Source of the DNA: CAYTGM01 sp964437365
GTDB taxonomy: Bacteria; Sumerlaeota; Sumerlaeia; SLMS01
Length of the DNA stretch: 64,000 nt
Assembly: GCA_964437365.1 (NCBI GenBank)
Contig: CAYTGM010000005.1
Location: 1 to 64,000 of the forward strand
Direction of reading: 5' to 3'
How positions within the stretch are numbered: position 1 is the stretch's first letter; every line of letters begins with the position of its first letter. Of this stretch, positions 1 to 9,653 are shown piece after piece. A program made the translations under genes and the position numbers. The notes below the pieces were generated by a model. It was given only the letters and a program-made list of their open reading frames with translations, was not told where the DNA came from and ran no database searches.

Positions 1-1396
1 TCAGAAAACTGTTGGAAACATACTTAATTCGGAAAGAGTTGCTTCCTCCTCCTTCTTCTGGTACTGAGCTGACGATCTCGTCTAGTTCTTCTATACGACC
101 AGGATTCTTCCCAGCGAATACTGAGACGAATTGCAAAATCAGAAAAGCGGAAAGCTCTGGAATCTTGCAAGATGCTTCTGAAGAATGCAAATAATCTTCA
201 GTGCTTCTTTTTATTCGGTTAGAATCATGCGGAAAATTAATTTGCGTGTATCGAACATTCCTATTTGTGACCAGAACCTGGCTAAGTAACTCTCCACTTA
301 TCTTCCAAAGAGTGAACTTGTAGGCGAACTCTGACAAACCAAATATCCGTAACCATTGAGAGCGTGCTCTCATAGATTTTAAATAGAGGTCTAGATCCAC
401 ATTCTTGAGATTGATCTCAAATCCCATCTCATTATTGGTTGAACCAACATTTGATATTAGTTCGTAGAATATATCCGAAAGTACTAGACTTCTAGCAGAA
501 TCCAGAGGCACCTCTTGAATCTGTCTATTTCTATCAAAACGAAGTTTCTTCCATTTTGTATTCAATGCGGAGTAAGCATGATCTGCGTATATTGCATCGA
601 GTCTTGGAGAGATCGGTAATGACTGACGGACTCTCCATTGGTTTAGTGCAGATGAAAATAACGGCGCTGGAGCATAAGATAGAAAGGAGTCCGTAAAATC
701 GACCCAGTTGAAACCATGATCAGAACGATTAGTCCAGAGGATCTTTCGAAGAAAATCTCGCTCAATACCTAGACTCAAGAAGTGCTGAATTACTTCCAGC
801 GGCACGAGATTGTCCCCTTCATCAATAAGCCGTTGAACCAAGGTCCACCTTGCATATACCCAATCATCTTTGCCGGGAATCTCCTTCTTGGATTTCTTAT
901 CAATCAGAAAACGAACGAGGAGGAGTACACCAATTATTAAGACAATTGGTGCGACCAACTTTCCTATAGCTAGTGGTAGACTCCAGGAAAGTTTAACAAA
1001 ATGGTCCTTCTCCTCAGGCAGCAAGGACCTTTCGGAATCACCAGGTGAAACCACAACAATGAGAGAATCCCCCACATCGTGAGCTTTGATGAATTCGTAT
1101 GGAACATCTGCTACTTTGCTATACGTTTCAGAATTGACCGTGTATTGATAGGTGACAGTTTCTTCCAATCTGTCTATTTTCGCCAATTTCCCTTCTATGG
1201 GCTCGCCTCGATCAAGTCTTGCATCGATTCTCTGGATAGTGGCCCATATAAGAAGAGGATAAGCACCAATGCATAGGATCACGAAGAGTACGATACACCA
1301 TGAAAAGAGTTGTCTCATGGTCCTCCAGATCTTCTCACGGCGTAAGTCACGAAGAAACTTAGGATCGAATTCAATGGGTGGGGTGAGTTCTTTCAT
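1..1396 (-). CDS. Partial two-helix membrane protein with DUF3592-like domain (C-terminus outside window)
   Basis: This frame is open from an ATG at 1396 to the left edge with no stop, giving 465 codons of an incomplete gene. Residues about 30-50 form a hydrophobic helix (FSWCIVLFVILCIGAYPLLI). A roughly 80-residue extracytoplasmic-looking segment follows, with the pattern GKLAKID...VTYQYTVNSETY...VGDSLIVVVSPGDSERSLL, which resembles DUF3592. A second helix follows (LVAPIVLIIGVLLLVRFLI). The remaining 290 or so residues are soluble and I do not recognise them; they are rich in Trp, Leu and Ser. DUF3592 proteins have no assigned biochemical role that I know of. I see no strong Shine-Dalgarno sequence before the ATG. 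The TetR gene lies 185 bp upstream on the same strand. The coding call is firm because of the long clean frame and helix layout; the domain name is tentative. Confidence 0.75.
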   Translation of the reverse strand, partial: MKELTPPIEFDPKFLRDLRREKIWRTMRQLFSWCIVLFVILCIGAYPLLIWATIQRIDARLDRGEPIEGKLAKIDRLEETVTYQYTVNSETYSKVADVPYEFIKAHDVGDSLIVVVSPGDSERSLLPEEKDHFVKLSWSLPLAIGKLVAPIVLIIGVLLLVRFLIDKKSKKEIPGKDDWVYARWTLVQRLIDEGDNLVPLEVIQHFLSLGIERDFLRKILWTNRSDHGFNWVDFTDSFLSYAPAPLFSSALNQWRVRQSLPISPRLDAIYADHAYSALNTKWKKLRFDRNRQIQEVPLDSARSLVLSDIFYELISNVGSTNNEMGFEINLKNVDLDLYLKSMRARSQWLRIFGLSEFAYKFTLWKISGELLSQVLVTNRNVRYTQINFPHDSNRIKRSTEDYLHSSEASCKIPELSAFLILQFVSVFAGKNPGRIEELDEIVSSVPEEGGGSNSFRIKYVSNSFL

Positions 1397-1581
1397 CACT
1401 GTTACTATCTAATTGAAGATCGATTATTCATTCATATCGTGGGTATTTAGCTTGGCCGAGTAACTTGAACTCCTGACATTTGATCGCCGTGATGATTCGG
1501 TGCTGATGATAGCGAGCCAGGGCTTCTCGACCATCGATCAATGTACCAGTCCTTACGTGGATTGGGCGTTCATGTATGGTT

Positions 1582-2208
1582 CTATGACATATCTTCATGA
1601 CTCTGCTGATGAAGAACTGCCGAAATTGTATATCGGAATGTTTTGTGAAGATCCTTCCAAGGGACGATTTCTTCAAGACTACCCGCGCGGTGCACGAACT
1701 CGGAAAAGAGAAGCAGGATCGTTACAGCAGCGGCTCTGGGGTGATCTACTTGAAACTCGCCTGCTTCAACACCTTGCTCAATCAAAGTGGTTAGGTCTGA
1801 ACATAGGAAATCAAGACTGAACTGGATAAACGTCTCATGCATCTCGCGATCTTCACGAACAGCCCCCAGTCTCAGCCGGTCTATCATCATGCGCATTTTA
1901 CGTCCGCTCTCCAGCTGAGAAAGCAGCTTCTCCATTTTCTCCGCAGGTGACAGGCTTTCGTCGGCTAGCCAAAGACGCAGTTCTTTTTGAACGGACTCGA
2001 ACCGGTACCTCCCAATCGCCTTGAGAATGGCCTTCTTAGTGGGGAAATGACGATAGACAGCACCAGATGACACACCCAATGCCTTGATAATTTCCGAGAC
2101 GCTCGTTTGGAGGTAACCATTCTTCCGAAAAAGCTCTTCAGATTTTTCAATGATCTGCCGTTTTCGAAGCTCTCCCTTGGGAAGATCGGCTCGTTTCTTT
2201 TTGGCCAT
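1582..2208 (-). CDS. TetR/AcrR-family transcriptional regulator
   Basis: A 208-residue protein of normal length for a TetR repressor. Residues about 15-60 are a clear TetR helix-turn-helix: RQIIEKSEELFRKNGY, then SVSEIIKALGVSSGAVYRHF and PTKKAILKAI. The rest is an all-helical ligand-binding and dimer domain that I cannot tie to a ligand. The start is ATG. The gene is divergent from the large exported LVIVD protein, and the 185-bp gap between them holds a strong hairpin, so autoregulation or control of that neighbour is possible but unproven. The product is expected to be a cytoplasmic dimer that leaves DNA when it binds a small hydrophobic effector. Confidence 0.9.
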   Translation of the reverse strand: MAKKKRADLPKGELRKRQIIEKSEELFRKNGYLQTSVSEIIKALGVSSGAVYRHFPTKKAILKAIGRYRFESVQKELRLWLADESLSPAEKMEKLLSQLESGRKMRMMIDRLRLGAVREDREMHETFIQFSLDFLCSDLTTLIEQGVEAGEFQVDHPRAAAVTILLLFSEFVHRAGSLEEIVPWKDLHKTFRYTISAVLHQQSHEDMS

Positions 2209-2304
2209 TCGATCAATTTGCTTTCCAGGATATTCGTGAGCCTGTGGTAGCTCTGTGCTTCTCTGGGGTCAAGGGCACCCCGTAGCAAATAGAATACGTG
2301 GAAC

Positions 2305-2330
2305 AAAAAGAGAGAGGCTCTCTCTTTTTT
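2305..2330. terminator. AT-rich perfect hairpin, terminator-like on both strands, between divergent genes
   Basis: An 11-bp perfect stem (AAAAAGAGAGA / TCTCTCTTTTT) with a GGC loop sits at 2305-2329 and ends in a T run on either strand. It is 97 bp before one gene start and 64 bp before the other, so it is not at a gene end. It may insulate the divergent promoters, attenuate one of them, or serve as an operator. The stem is visible directly; the role is inference. Confidence 0.4.
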
Positions 2331-2393
2331 CCTTGCGCAGTCGACTCCCACTTGAAAGATTTGGAAATATACTATCTAAGGTAGCCCCAAAGC

Positions 2394-5300
2394 ATGCGTC
2401 TCACTGCAGTTATGACTATACTTATTCTGTTGGCATTAAGCCCTGCTTTCATCTTAGCCAATCCTGGCTCTACATTCAAATACCAGGGAAAACTGTCCGA
2501 AAGCGGAGCTCCTCTAAGTGGCACAGTCAGCCTGCAGTTCTCCCTCTTTGACGCTGCATCCGGAGGTAATGCTGTCGGAACAACCACAACCCTGTTTCAA
2601 GAAGATATTCTGGTAACCGACGGTCTGATTAATACGAAGCTTGATTTTGGAAGCGCGGCGTTCGACGGCTCGAGGCGCTGGCTGGAAATTTCCGTCGATT
2701 CTGATGGTACTTCGGGTCCAACCACCTTCGAAACACTGACACCTCGTATAGAGATTCATCCAACACCTTACAGTATGTATTCACAAACGGCGGGTTCCGT
2801 TTTGAACGACGCCGTTGATGACGCGGATGCTGATCCGACGAATGAATTGAATAGCACTCTGGAACTTGTCAACGGAACGCTACGGCTATCGGATTCTGGC
2901 GGAGTCTTGACGGCCGACCTGAGTAGCGTCGTCGTCCCCACTGTGGTATCGGAAAGCGTCTTCGGTGAAGCCGGTACGGTGATGGTGACGCAGACGGATG
3001 CCAACACGGTTCACACGGTGAGTCTGAACAATGTCTATACAGATCCGGTTGTGATTCTGGGCTTACTTGAAGGCGGCGATCCAAACCCGGCAAACGTTGA
3101 ACCAACCACATTGCGGGTGATTTCTACAACGTCAAACAGCTTTGGTTTCAAACTTCAGGAATGGAACTATCAGGATGGTAGTCGTCCCGGACCAGAGCGT
3201 GTCAGTTACATGGTCATCGAGAGCGGCAGCTATGAAACACCAAACGGACTGATGCTCCAGGCAGGTAAAGTTAACGCCAGCTCAGCGACCAACTTTGCCA
3301 TATTCTCACCTTCTTTCTCTGCGACTCCCATCGTTCTCGCTCAGACGATGAGTAACAATGATCCCGTACCGGTGACTCCTTACATCGAGTTACTTTTCTC
3401 TTCCGATATGTTTATCGGTTTGAGAGAGGAAGAAGGCGAAGATGGAAGTCACGCTTCGGAAACTATTGGTTATGTGGCCTTATCACCGGGGTTTAAGGGG
3501 AAGCTGGGTCGGCTGAATATCGAGGCTGATCACCTGAGTTTGGACAGCACTGCATCGAACGGTAACTTCCAGACAGTTTTTGATTCCGTTCCTGCCTGGT
3601 TCACCACGGTTCAAACGAACAATGGCACAGACACTGTATATACGCGGACTGTCAGCCTGACGGAGAATGATTTCTCTGTTGTGCTCCAGGAGGAAGGCTC
3701 TGGGGATGCAGAGTTTACGCATACCACCGAAACGGTTGGCTATGTCGCTCTCGAAACGGGTGATGTTGGAGTATACACGACTAATGAGTTGATCCTTGCC
3801 GATGGTACCGTCTTAACGGGAGCCGCTGATGGCCACTCCCTCGACGCCAGTGATGGTGACCCGGTAGACGCCCTGTTCGTCGACGCGGAAGGTGGAGTTG
3901 GCATCGGAACCACTAACCCTCTGGCTGGACTTCATGTCGCCCCGTCGAATCAGGGAGTTTTCCAGGCACAACTGCTTGCCGAAGTCTTTGACGGCGATGG
4001 CGAGTTCTCTCGCCTTGTATTTCCCCACTCCATCTTTGTGTCGAACAACATCGCGTACGTCGCCTCCCAATTGAGCGATTCGCTGACAGTAATGGACGTC
4101 TCAAATCCTTCTAACCCGATTTTGCTCACGGAAGTATATAACGGTGACGGCGAGTTCAATGCTCTGGATGGAGCCCGCTCGGTTTTTGTTGATGGAAATA
4201 TCGCCTACGTCGCCTCGTTCGACAGTAACTCGCTTACCATCATGGACGTCTCGAATCCGGCTGACCCACAGTTGCTGGCAGAAGTAACCAACGGAACTGG
4301 CGGCTTCACTAATCTCCTTGGTGCAATCTCGGTCTACGTATCGAATGGCGTTGCCTACGTTGCCTGCAATAATGGCGACGCCCTGGGGATCATTGATGTA
4401 TCTACTCCCTCAGCTCCCACGCGGATTACTGAAGTTGTCAATGGTTCGGGCGGGTTCAATGCACTCGATGGGCCTGCGTCGGTACATGTTTCGGATAATG
4501 TCGCCTATGTTGCCTCCTCTACTAGCAGCTCTCTGACGATCATCGACGTGAACGACCCGGCTAACCCAACGCTGCTGACCGAGTTAGTCGATGGCTCGGG
4601 CGGCTTTAACCGTCTTAATGGCGCGATCTCGGTTTTTGTCGATGGTAATTTTGCTTATGTTGCTTCGAGAGTGGACGACGCATTGACGATCATCTTTGTC
4701 GGCAATCCGTCCAGCCCCATCCTTGCAACCCAAATCGTGGACGGCAATGGCGGATTCAATCGACTTAATGGTGCCAGCGGCGTGTATGTACAGAATAATA
4801 TCGCTTACGTGGCTTCCCAGACCGATGCCTCTCTGACATTTGTCGACGTGACGAGCAAAACCAGTCCTACGCTTCTGGGAGAGATATACAACGGCGATGG
4901 CCAGGCCAACCGCCTGTCGGGGGCATTCGGCGTTTTCGTATCGGGGTCTACTGCCTATGTCGCCGCAGCGCTCAATAGCACCGTTGCGACCTTCGATGCT
5001 GGTTTCCTGTCGCTGGCTGCTTACTTCGAGGGCGGAGTGGGGATCGGCACATCATCCCCCTCCACCGAACTGGAGGTGAACGGCACGGTTACGGCGACTT
5101 CTTTTGCTGGCGATGGCTCGGGGCTCACAGGCATCAGCTCTCTCGATGCCAGTGACGGTTCTCCTGCGAACGCGGTCGTGGTTGACCTGGATGGCAACGT
5201 TGGTATCGGGGTTCCAGCACCTGACACAGCTTTGGCTCTTCAGGGCAATGGCGGAACCAGACCAGTAGGCATCACACAGAACCAGGTGGGCGGTGGCGCA

Positions 5301-8081
5301 ACGATGGAGCTCACCACAACCGACGGCTCCGACGAACAGGCCACCCGCCTGCTCCTGCGCGGGTCGACCAACGATTCTGATATAGAATTCTATACAGGCG
5401 CCCGCGGGGCGGAAGTTCAGACCCTCCACATCGAAGGCAGCAACGGCCGCGTGGGCATCGGGACGAATACACCCGCCACGGCGCTGGACGTGAACGGAGT
5501 GGTCACGGCCTCAGGGCTGGACACGACTGGCCCCATCACAGCCGGCTCTCTCGCCGCGACTGGAGCGATTACTGGCGACTCCCTCGCCGCTACGGGTGCG
5601 GTAACTGCTGCGACCTTCGCCGGCGACGGTGCAGATATCACGGGGGTTCACTCTCTTGATGCGAGGGATGGTGATCCTGTGGACGTGGTGCAAGTGACGA
5701 CCGGTGGCAACGTCCGCATCAACGGTGGTAATGTCGGCATTCAGCTTTCCAGCAGCTCAGATGTTCCATTGCATGTCGGGCCAGTGGGCGGAGGCACATC
5801 CAGCATTGAACCCGTTTTACGCGGTCTGGCCAAAAACGGCGCTGGCTTCACCGTCATGGAAGGACCGGAAGACATTTTCGTCTCGGGCGATGTTGCTTAC
5901 GTCGTTTCGAGAGATTTCGTTGACTCGCTGACGATGATCGATGTCTCCGACCCGAGAAGCCCGGTGGAGCTTGCCGTGGCTCAGCATGGCGTCGGTGGCT
6001 TTAATAGCATGAGATCTCCCGGTAGCGTGTTTGTTTCCGGTTCGCGGGCCTATGTCACGTCGACCATTGACGATTCGCTGACGATCGTTGACGTCTCCGA
6101 TCCGGCAAACCCTTTCCAGCTTGGAGTGGCGGAGGACGGTGTGAACGGGGTCACTGCTCTATCCGAACCAGAGGACGTGTTCGTCGTCGGTAACACTGCT
6201 TATGTCGCCGCGAGTTTCAGTGACTCGCTGACGATGATCGACGTCTCCAACCCCGCGAACCCGACGCAGATTGGCGTGGCCGACGACGGGAACGGTTTCA
6301 ACGATCTCCAGCAAGCGAACAGCGTGTTTGTCTCGGGCTCCACCGCCTATGTCACGGCGGAGTCAGGTGATGGTAGCAACGGAGGTTCCTTGTCGATGAT
6401 CGATGTTTCCAATCCGGCTTCCCCTGTCCTGCTCGGTGTCGCCGGCAACGGGGCGGCCTTTGACTTCGGTCTGGTCACCCCCGAAGATGTCTTTGTTTCG
6501 GGCTCCACGGCTTATGTCGCGAGTAGTGGCAGCAGTACGTTGACGATGATCGATGTTTCCAACCCCGCCGCCCCCACGTTGCTTGGCGTGGCCCGCGATG
6601 GCAGCGGTTTTGACGAACTGGGCGGTGCGAACAGCGTGGCTGTCTCGGGTTCCACGGCCTACGTGACCGCCGACATTGATGACGCGCTGACAGTCATCGA
6701 CGTGTCGGTTCCGGCAACCCCTGTTCAGATCGCCGTGGCCATTGACGGACAGGGCGATTTCGATGACCTGAACGGTCCCGGCAGCGTGTTTGTCTCGGAC
6801 GGCCTGGCCTACGTGACCGGTTATTTCGACGACGCAATGAGCATCATTGATGATGCGGAACCTACCATTCCCGACGGGTTGATCGTAGAGGGCAGTGCGG
6901 CGATCGGCGGGACGACGCTCGTCGCCAAAGCGGGGACGGGCCGGGTGGGCGTCAACGTCGACAATCCGAGGGTCACGCTGGACGTGAATGGCGACGCTGT
7001 TGTCTCTGGCGATCTGCAGGTGGTTGGATCATCGATATTTGAAAACATGGGCAACGGAGCAACTCTGGCGGAACTGCGCTCTGAGCGCCCCTGGTTCCTG
7101 AGACAACTTGGATCCGGGCCTGCCACTAACCTGGAACTCTTCAACAGCACCGAGAAGTCCCTGATCATCAATAATCAGGGCGGGCGCGTCGGCATCGGTA
7201 CAACCCAACCAGGCAACCCTTTCACCGTTGTTGCAGATGTTCCGGGTGAAGTCGGCAGTGGATCGGGCACTGGCAACGTAAACCCCGATAATTATGTCGC
7301 CCACATTCGCAACACCTCGCAGGTCGGCGAAGGCGGTGACCAGGGGAACACGTATAGCGGTGAGGAGACCGGCGTTCTGGCACTGACCTTCGACCGAAAC
7401 CTCAACACAGCGAGCGAGGCCAATAGATTCAACTGGATTCAGTTTTTCGAAGGCGACAACGGTGATGGAACCTACGGGATCGCGGGCGCCATCGAGAATA
7501 ACGAACAGGGCAATGTGCAGTACGAGACAAACAGTGCTGACTATGCGGAGCGGCTGGAACGTCTATATCCTGATGAAGAAATGAAAACTGGCGATGTGGT
7601 TGGCGTCTTCGGTGGAAAAATCTCAAAAAAAACGGATGGCGCTGATTGGGTGATGGCCGTGAGTGGCAATGCGGCAGTCCTTGGAAATGCAACCCTTAAC
7701 GACCATGAGCTTCGCGAACGCATGGAGATCGTTGGCTTTATTGGCCAGGTACCTGTCTGGGTTCAGGGGACTGTCAGAAAGGGAGACTACCTGGTTGCTT
7801 CCGGCAGGAATGATGGAATAGCTGTCGCCGTTTCTCCTCAATATATACATCCGGAACAATCGCGCCTGATTGTCGGGCGTGCCTGGCAGGATTCCGAGAG
7901 TCCCGAAGTGAAGCTTATTAATGCTGTCGTCGGATTGCCAGCAAGCAAAGACGTCATTCCCTCTTTACTGGGAGTGATCAATGAACAGAATACAAAAATC
8001 AAGGATCTTGAGAGGCGATTAAGCAAGATCGAACAGATTCTCAGTGAGAATACCCTGTTGACCGGATTGAGTCGGAATTAA
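2394..8081 (+). CDS. Giant exported protein: two 7-bladed LVIVD propellers, tail-fibre-like repeats, Peptidase_G2-like chaperone end
   Basis: A 1895-residue protein with a signal peptide (LTAVMTILILLALSPAFILA). Residues about 27-135 form a YQGKL...G.V.LQFSLFD domain often seen at the front of such proteins. Two repeats ending ETxGYVALxxG follow. At about 527-872 there are seven 50-residue repeats of the LVIVD type (SIFVSNNIAYVAS...SLTVMDVSNPSNP), and at about 1141-1485 seven more, so each set should close as a seven-bladed propeller. Between and after them are phage tail-fibre-like pieces (VGIGTxxPxxxLxVNG, FAGDGSGLTGI). The end, about 1713-1850, starts SADYAERLERLYPDEE and resembles the intramolecular chaperone/Peptidase_G2 domain. 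A final heptad helix (about 1860-1885) suggests trimerisation. Probable role: a surface or secreted trimeric fibre. Divergent from the TetR gene. Confidence 0.88.
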   Translation: MRLTAVMTILILLALSPAFILANPGSTFKYQGKLSESGAPLSGTVSLQFSLFDAASGGNAVGTTTTLFQEDILVTDGLINTKLDFGSAAFDGSRRWLEISVDSDGTSGPTTFETLTPRIEIHPTPYSMYSQTAGSVLNDAVDDADADPTNELNSTLELVNGTLRLSDSGGVLTADLSSVVVPTVVSESVFGEAGTVMVTQTDANTVHTVSLNNVYTDPVVILGLLEGGDPNPANVEPTTLRVISTTSNSFGFKLQEWNYQDGSRPGPERVSYMVIESGSYETPNGLMLQAGKVNASSATNFAIFSPSFSATPIVLAQTMSNNDPVPVTPYIELLFSSDMFIGLREEEGEDGSHASETIGYVALSPGFKGKLGRLNIEADHLSLDSTASNGNFQTVFDSVPAWFTTVQTNNGTDTVYTRTVSLTENDFSVVLQEEGSGDAEFTHTTETVGYVALETGDVGVYTTNELILADGTVLTGAADGHSLDASDGDPVDALFVDAEGGVGIGTTNPLAGLHVAPSNQGVFQAQLLAEVFDGDGEFSRLVFPHSIFVSNNIAYVASQLSDSLTVMDVSNPSNPILLTEVYNGDGEFNALDGARSVFVDGNIAYVASFDSNSLTIMDVSNPADPQLLAEVTNGTGGFTNLLGAISVYVSNGVAYVACNNGDALGIIDVSTPSAPTRITEVVNGSGGFNALDGPASVHVSDNVAYVASSTSSSLTIIDVNDPANPTLLTELVDGSGGFNRLNGAISVFVDGNFAYVASRVDDALTIIFVGNPSSPILATQIVDGNGGFNRLNGASGVYVQNNIAYVASQTDASLTFVDVTSKTSPTLLGEIYNGDGQANRLSGAFGVFVSGSTAYVAAALNSTVATFDAGFLSLAAYFEGGVGIGTSSPSTELEVNGTVTATSFAGDGSGLTGISSLDASDGSPANAVVVDLDGNVGIGVPAPDTALALQGNGGTRPVGITQNQVGGGATMELTTTDGSDEQATRLLLRGSTNDSDIEFYTGARGAEVQTLHIEGSNGRVGIGTNTPATALDVNGVVTASGLDTTGPITAGSLAATGAITGDSLAATGAVTAATFAGDGADITGVHSLDARDGDPVDVVQVTTGGNVRINGGNVGIQLSSSSDVPLHVGPVGGGTSSIEPVLRGLAKNGAGFTVMEGPEDIFVSGDVAYVVSRDFVDSLTMIDVSDPRSPVELAVAQHGVGGFNSMRSPGSVFVSGSRAYVTSTIDDSLTIVDVSDPANPFQLGVAEDGVNGVTALSEPEDVFVVGNTAYVAASFSDSLTMIDVSNPANPTQIGVADDGNGFNDLQQANSVFVSGSTAYVTAESGDGSNGGSLSMIDVSNPASPVLLGVAGNGAAFDFGLVTPEDVFVSGSTAYVASSGSSTLTMIDVSNPAAPTLLGVARDGSGFDELGGANSVAVSGSTAYVTADIDDALTVIDVSVPATPVQIAVAIDGQGDFDDLNGPGSVFVSDGLAYVTGYFDDAMSIIDDAEPTIPDGLIVEGSAAIGGTTLVAKAGTGRVGVNVDNPRVTLDVNGDAVVSGDLQVVGSSIFENMGNGATLAELRSERPWFLRQLGSGPATNLELFNSTEKSLIINNQGGRVGIGTTQPGNPFTVVADVPGEVGSGSGTGNVNPDNYVAHIRNTSQVGEGGDQGNTYSGEETGVLALTFDRNLNTASEANRFNWIQFFEGDNGDGTYGIAGAIENNEQGNVQYETNSADYAERLERLYPDEEMKTGDVVGVFGGKISKKTDGADWVMAVSGNAAVLGNATLNDHELRERMEIVGFIGQVPVWVQGTVRKGDYLVASGRNDGIAVAVSPQYIHPEQSRLIVGRAWQDSESPEVKLINAVVGLPASKDVIPSLLGVINEQNTKIKDLERRLSKIEQILSENTLLTGLSRN

Positions 8082-8146
8082 AGCCTCATTCGTCCCCCTT
8101 CCATTTTTTCGGTAGTGCCAGGAGACACTCTGGTCAGCTGGGCGGA

Positions 8147-9619
8147 CTAAGTCCGAAGCTTCAGGTCAATGTATACACCATCAGAAGGTTTCGTTGATAC
8201 ACCAGCCGAAGCCTTCAGTCTTTTGTTCACGGCACGGATGCGGAAGAGCTTCAGGACAGCGCCGACCACTAGTCCAACCTCGAGCATACCAAGATACTTG
8301 CCCGGGCAGGCTCTTGGTCCGTGTCCAAACCCAAAGTGGAGCAGATCACCCACACGCTTTCCCTGCTCGGCAAGGTTATCCCACCGCTGTGGTGCAAACT
8401 GGTCCGCTGGGAAGCCGCATATATTCACTCCCCAGAAATCCTCACACCGGTTCGCGTGCCACACCGCAAGAACCACATGAGTCCCATTGGGAATCATGAT
8501 TTCTCTACCGTCGCCTGTCTTGACTGTACGATCAGTGGTCGCTCTTCGTGGAAGAAAGTAGAGGGAAGGAGTCAGACGCAAAGTTTCCGTGATCGCTCCG
8601 TTGAGATAGCGCGCGCTCTTCAGGTTGTCGGGGTCGTAATGATCTATATCCTTCACTTCCTCGTAAATACGTTCCTGATAATCCAGGTCGCGAGAAAGGT
8701 GAGCAAGGGTCCAGGCGGCTAGCGATGTGGTCGCTTCGAGTGCGCCGGCGAGGAAGACGCGTATATTGCTTCGCAACTGATCGTCAGTTGCGTCGGACTT
8801 AAAATGCTTCCAGAGACCTCTTTCTTTGGCACGACCCGCGAGAGAGATATCAGTCAGCTTTTCAAAGTCTCTTCGTGCCTGATTCAGCTCTGATCGAGAT
8901 CTGCCAAAACTCTTAAGTAGATTCCTGGAGCGAGGAATCACTGTATCACTGACCATATGTGAGATAAGCCTCGTGATCGACGGAACGTAGCGACCCCGTA
9001 GCTTATCATAAGGAACGTTCGCACCAAAGAAGTTATTAACGAGCATTTCCAGCATGATCGCTTGAATCTCAGGCTCAAGCCTGATACGGGTTACCTTCTT
9101 GCCGGTGCTTGCCTGCAGTTCTCTCAGTCTTTCTAATCGTTGAGCAACGGTTTCGCGAAATGTTTCTTCAAACTCTTGAAAACGCTCTGGCTGAAAGAGA
9201 GAGGTTCGACCAAACGGAGATGCAGCAAGCCTTTTCTGACGCTTCCACCGAGCACCGTTCGCGTATAGCAGAGAGTCGACACCGGTGGCGCGGGCTATCC
9301 CGGCGGCAGGACTTGGATCTCGGTCGAACTGCCCGGGCTTGTCTCCTGTATCAATGAGTATGGCTCGAATCAGTTCTGGATCACGGGTGATCAAAACCGT
9401 CGGTAGGAAAGGAATATCCATGTAGCGATTGTGACGTCCATCCGGATCCAATTCGTCAGCGCCGTGGAAGACTGAATCAACGATCTGCAGAGGTTCTGTA
9501 TAGTTCCAGGGATGCGGAAAAGGAGATGTAGGCCTTCCCTGACAGATGAAAGGTATTCTAGATGGAGCTATCGTTCCACCAAATGGATTCTTTCCTTTAA
9601 ACTGATGGATAATCTTCAT
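8147..9619 (-). CDS. Cytochrome P450
   Basis: A 490-residue soluble haem-thiolate monooxygenase. The haem-ligand loop is present as FGFGHGPRACPGKYLG near the C-terminus (FxxGxRxCxG pattern with the Cys ligand). The K-helix ExxR is in ITETLRLTPS, followed by LPRRATTD. The I-helix oxygen-activation region reads AGALEATTS. There is no N-terminal membrane anchor, so a cytoplasmic enzyme is expected. I see no ferredoxin or reductase gene nearby, so redox partners must be encoded elsewhere. The gene is convergent with the LVIVD protein and lies 34 bp downstream of the HAF-repeat gene on the same strand, but the functional link between them is unclear. The substrate cannot be inferred. Start ATG at 9619. 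Confidence 0.95.
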   Translation of the reverse strand: MKIIHQFKGKNPFGGTIAPSRIPFICQGRPTSPFPHPWNYTEPLQIVDSVFHGADELDPDGRHNRYMDIPFLPTVLITRDPELIRAILIDTGDKPGQFDRDPSPAAGIARATGVDSLLYANGARWKRQKRLAASPFGRTSLFQPERFQEFEETFRETVAQRLERLRELQASTGKKVTRIRLEPEIQAIMLEMLVNNFFGANVPYDKLRGRYVPSITRLISHMVSDTVIPRSRNLLKSFGRSRSELNQARRDFEKLTDISLAGRAKERGLWKHFKSDATDDQLRSNIRVFLAGALEATTSLAAWTLAHLSRDLDYQERIYEEVKDIDHYDPDNLKSARYLNGAITETLRLTPSLYFLPRRATTDRTVKTGDGREIMIPNGTHVVLAVWHANRCEDFWGVNICGFPADQFAPQRWDNLAEQGKRVGDLLHFGFGHGPRACPGKYLGMLEVGLVVGAVLKLFRIRAVNKRLKASAGVSTKPSDGVYIDLKLRT

Positions 9620-9653
9620 ATTATGAGTTTAAGCAATCCTCTGCGATAACAAT

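Noticed and set aside
1428..1676. 82-codon minus frame next to the TetR gene
   Set aside because: Its first half overlaps the TetR gene in another frame, and the tail, though protein-like, has no family resemblance.
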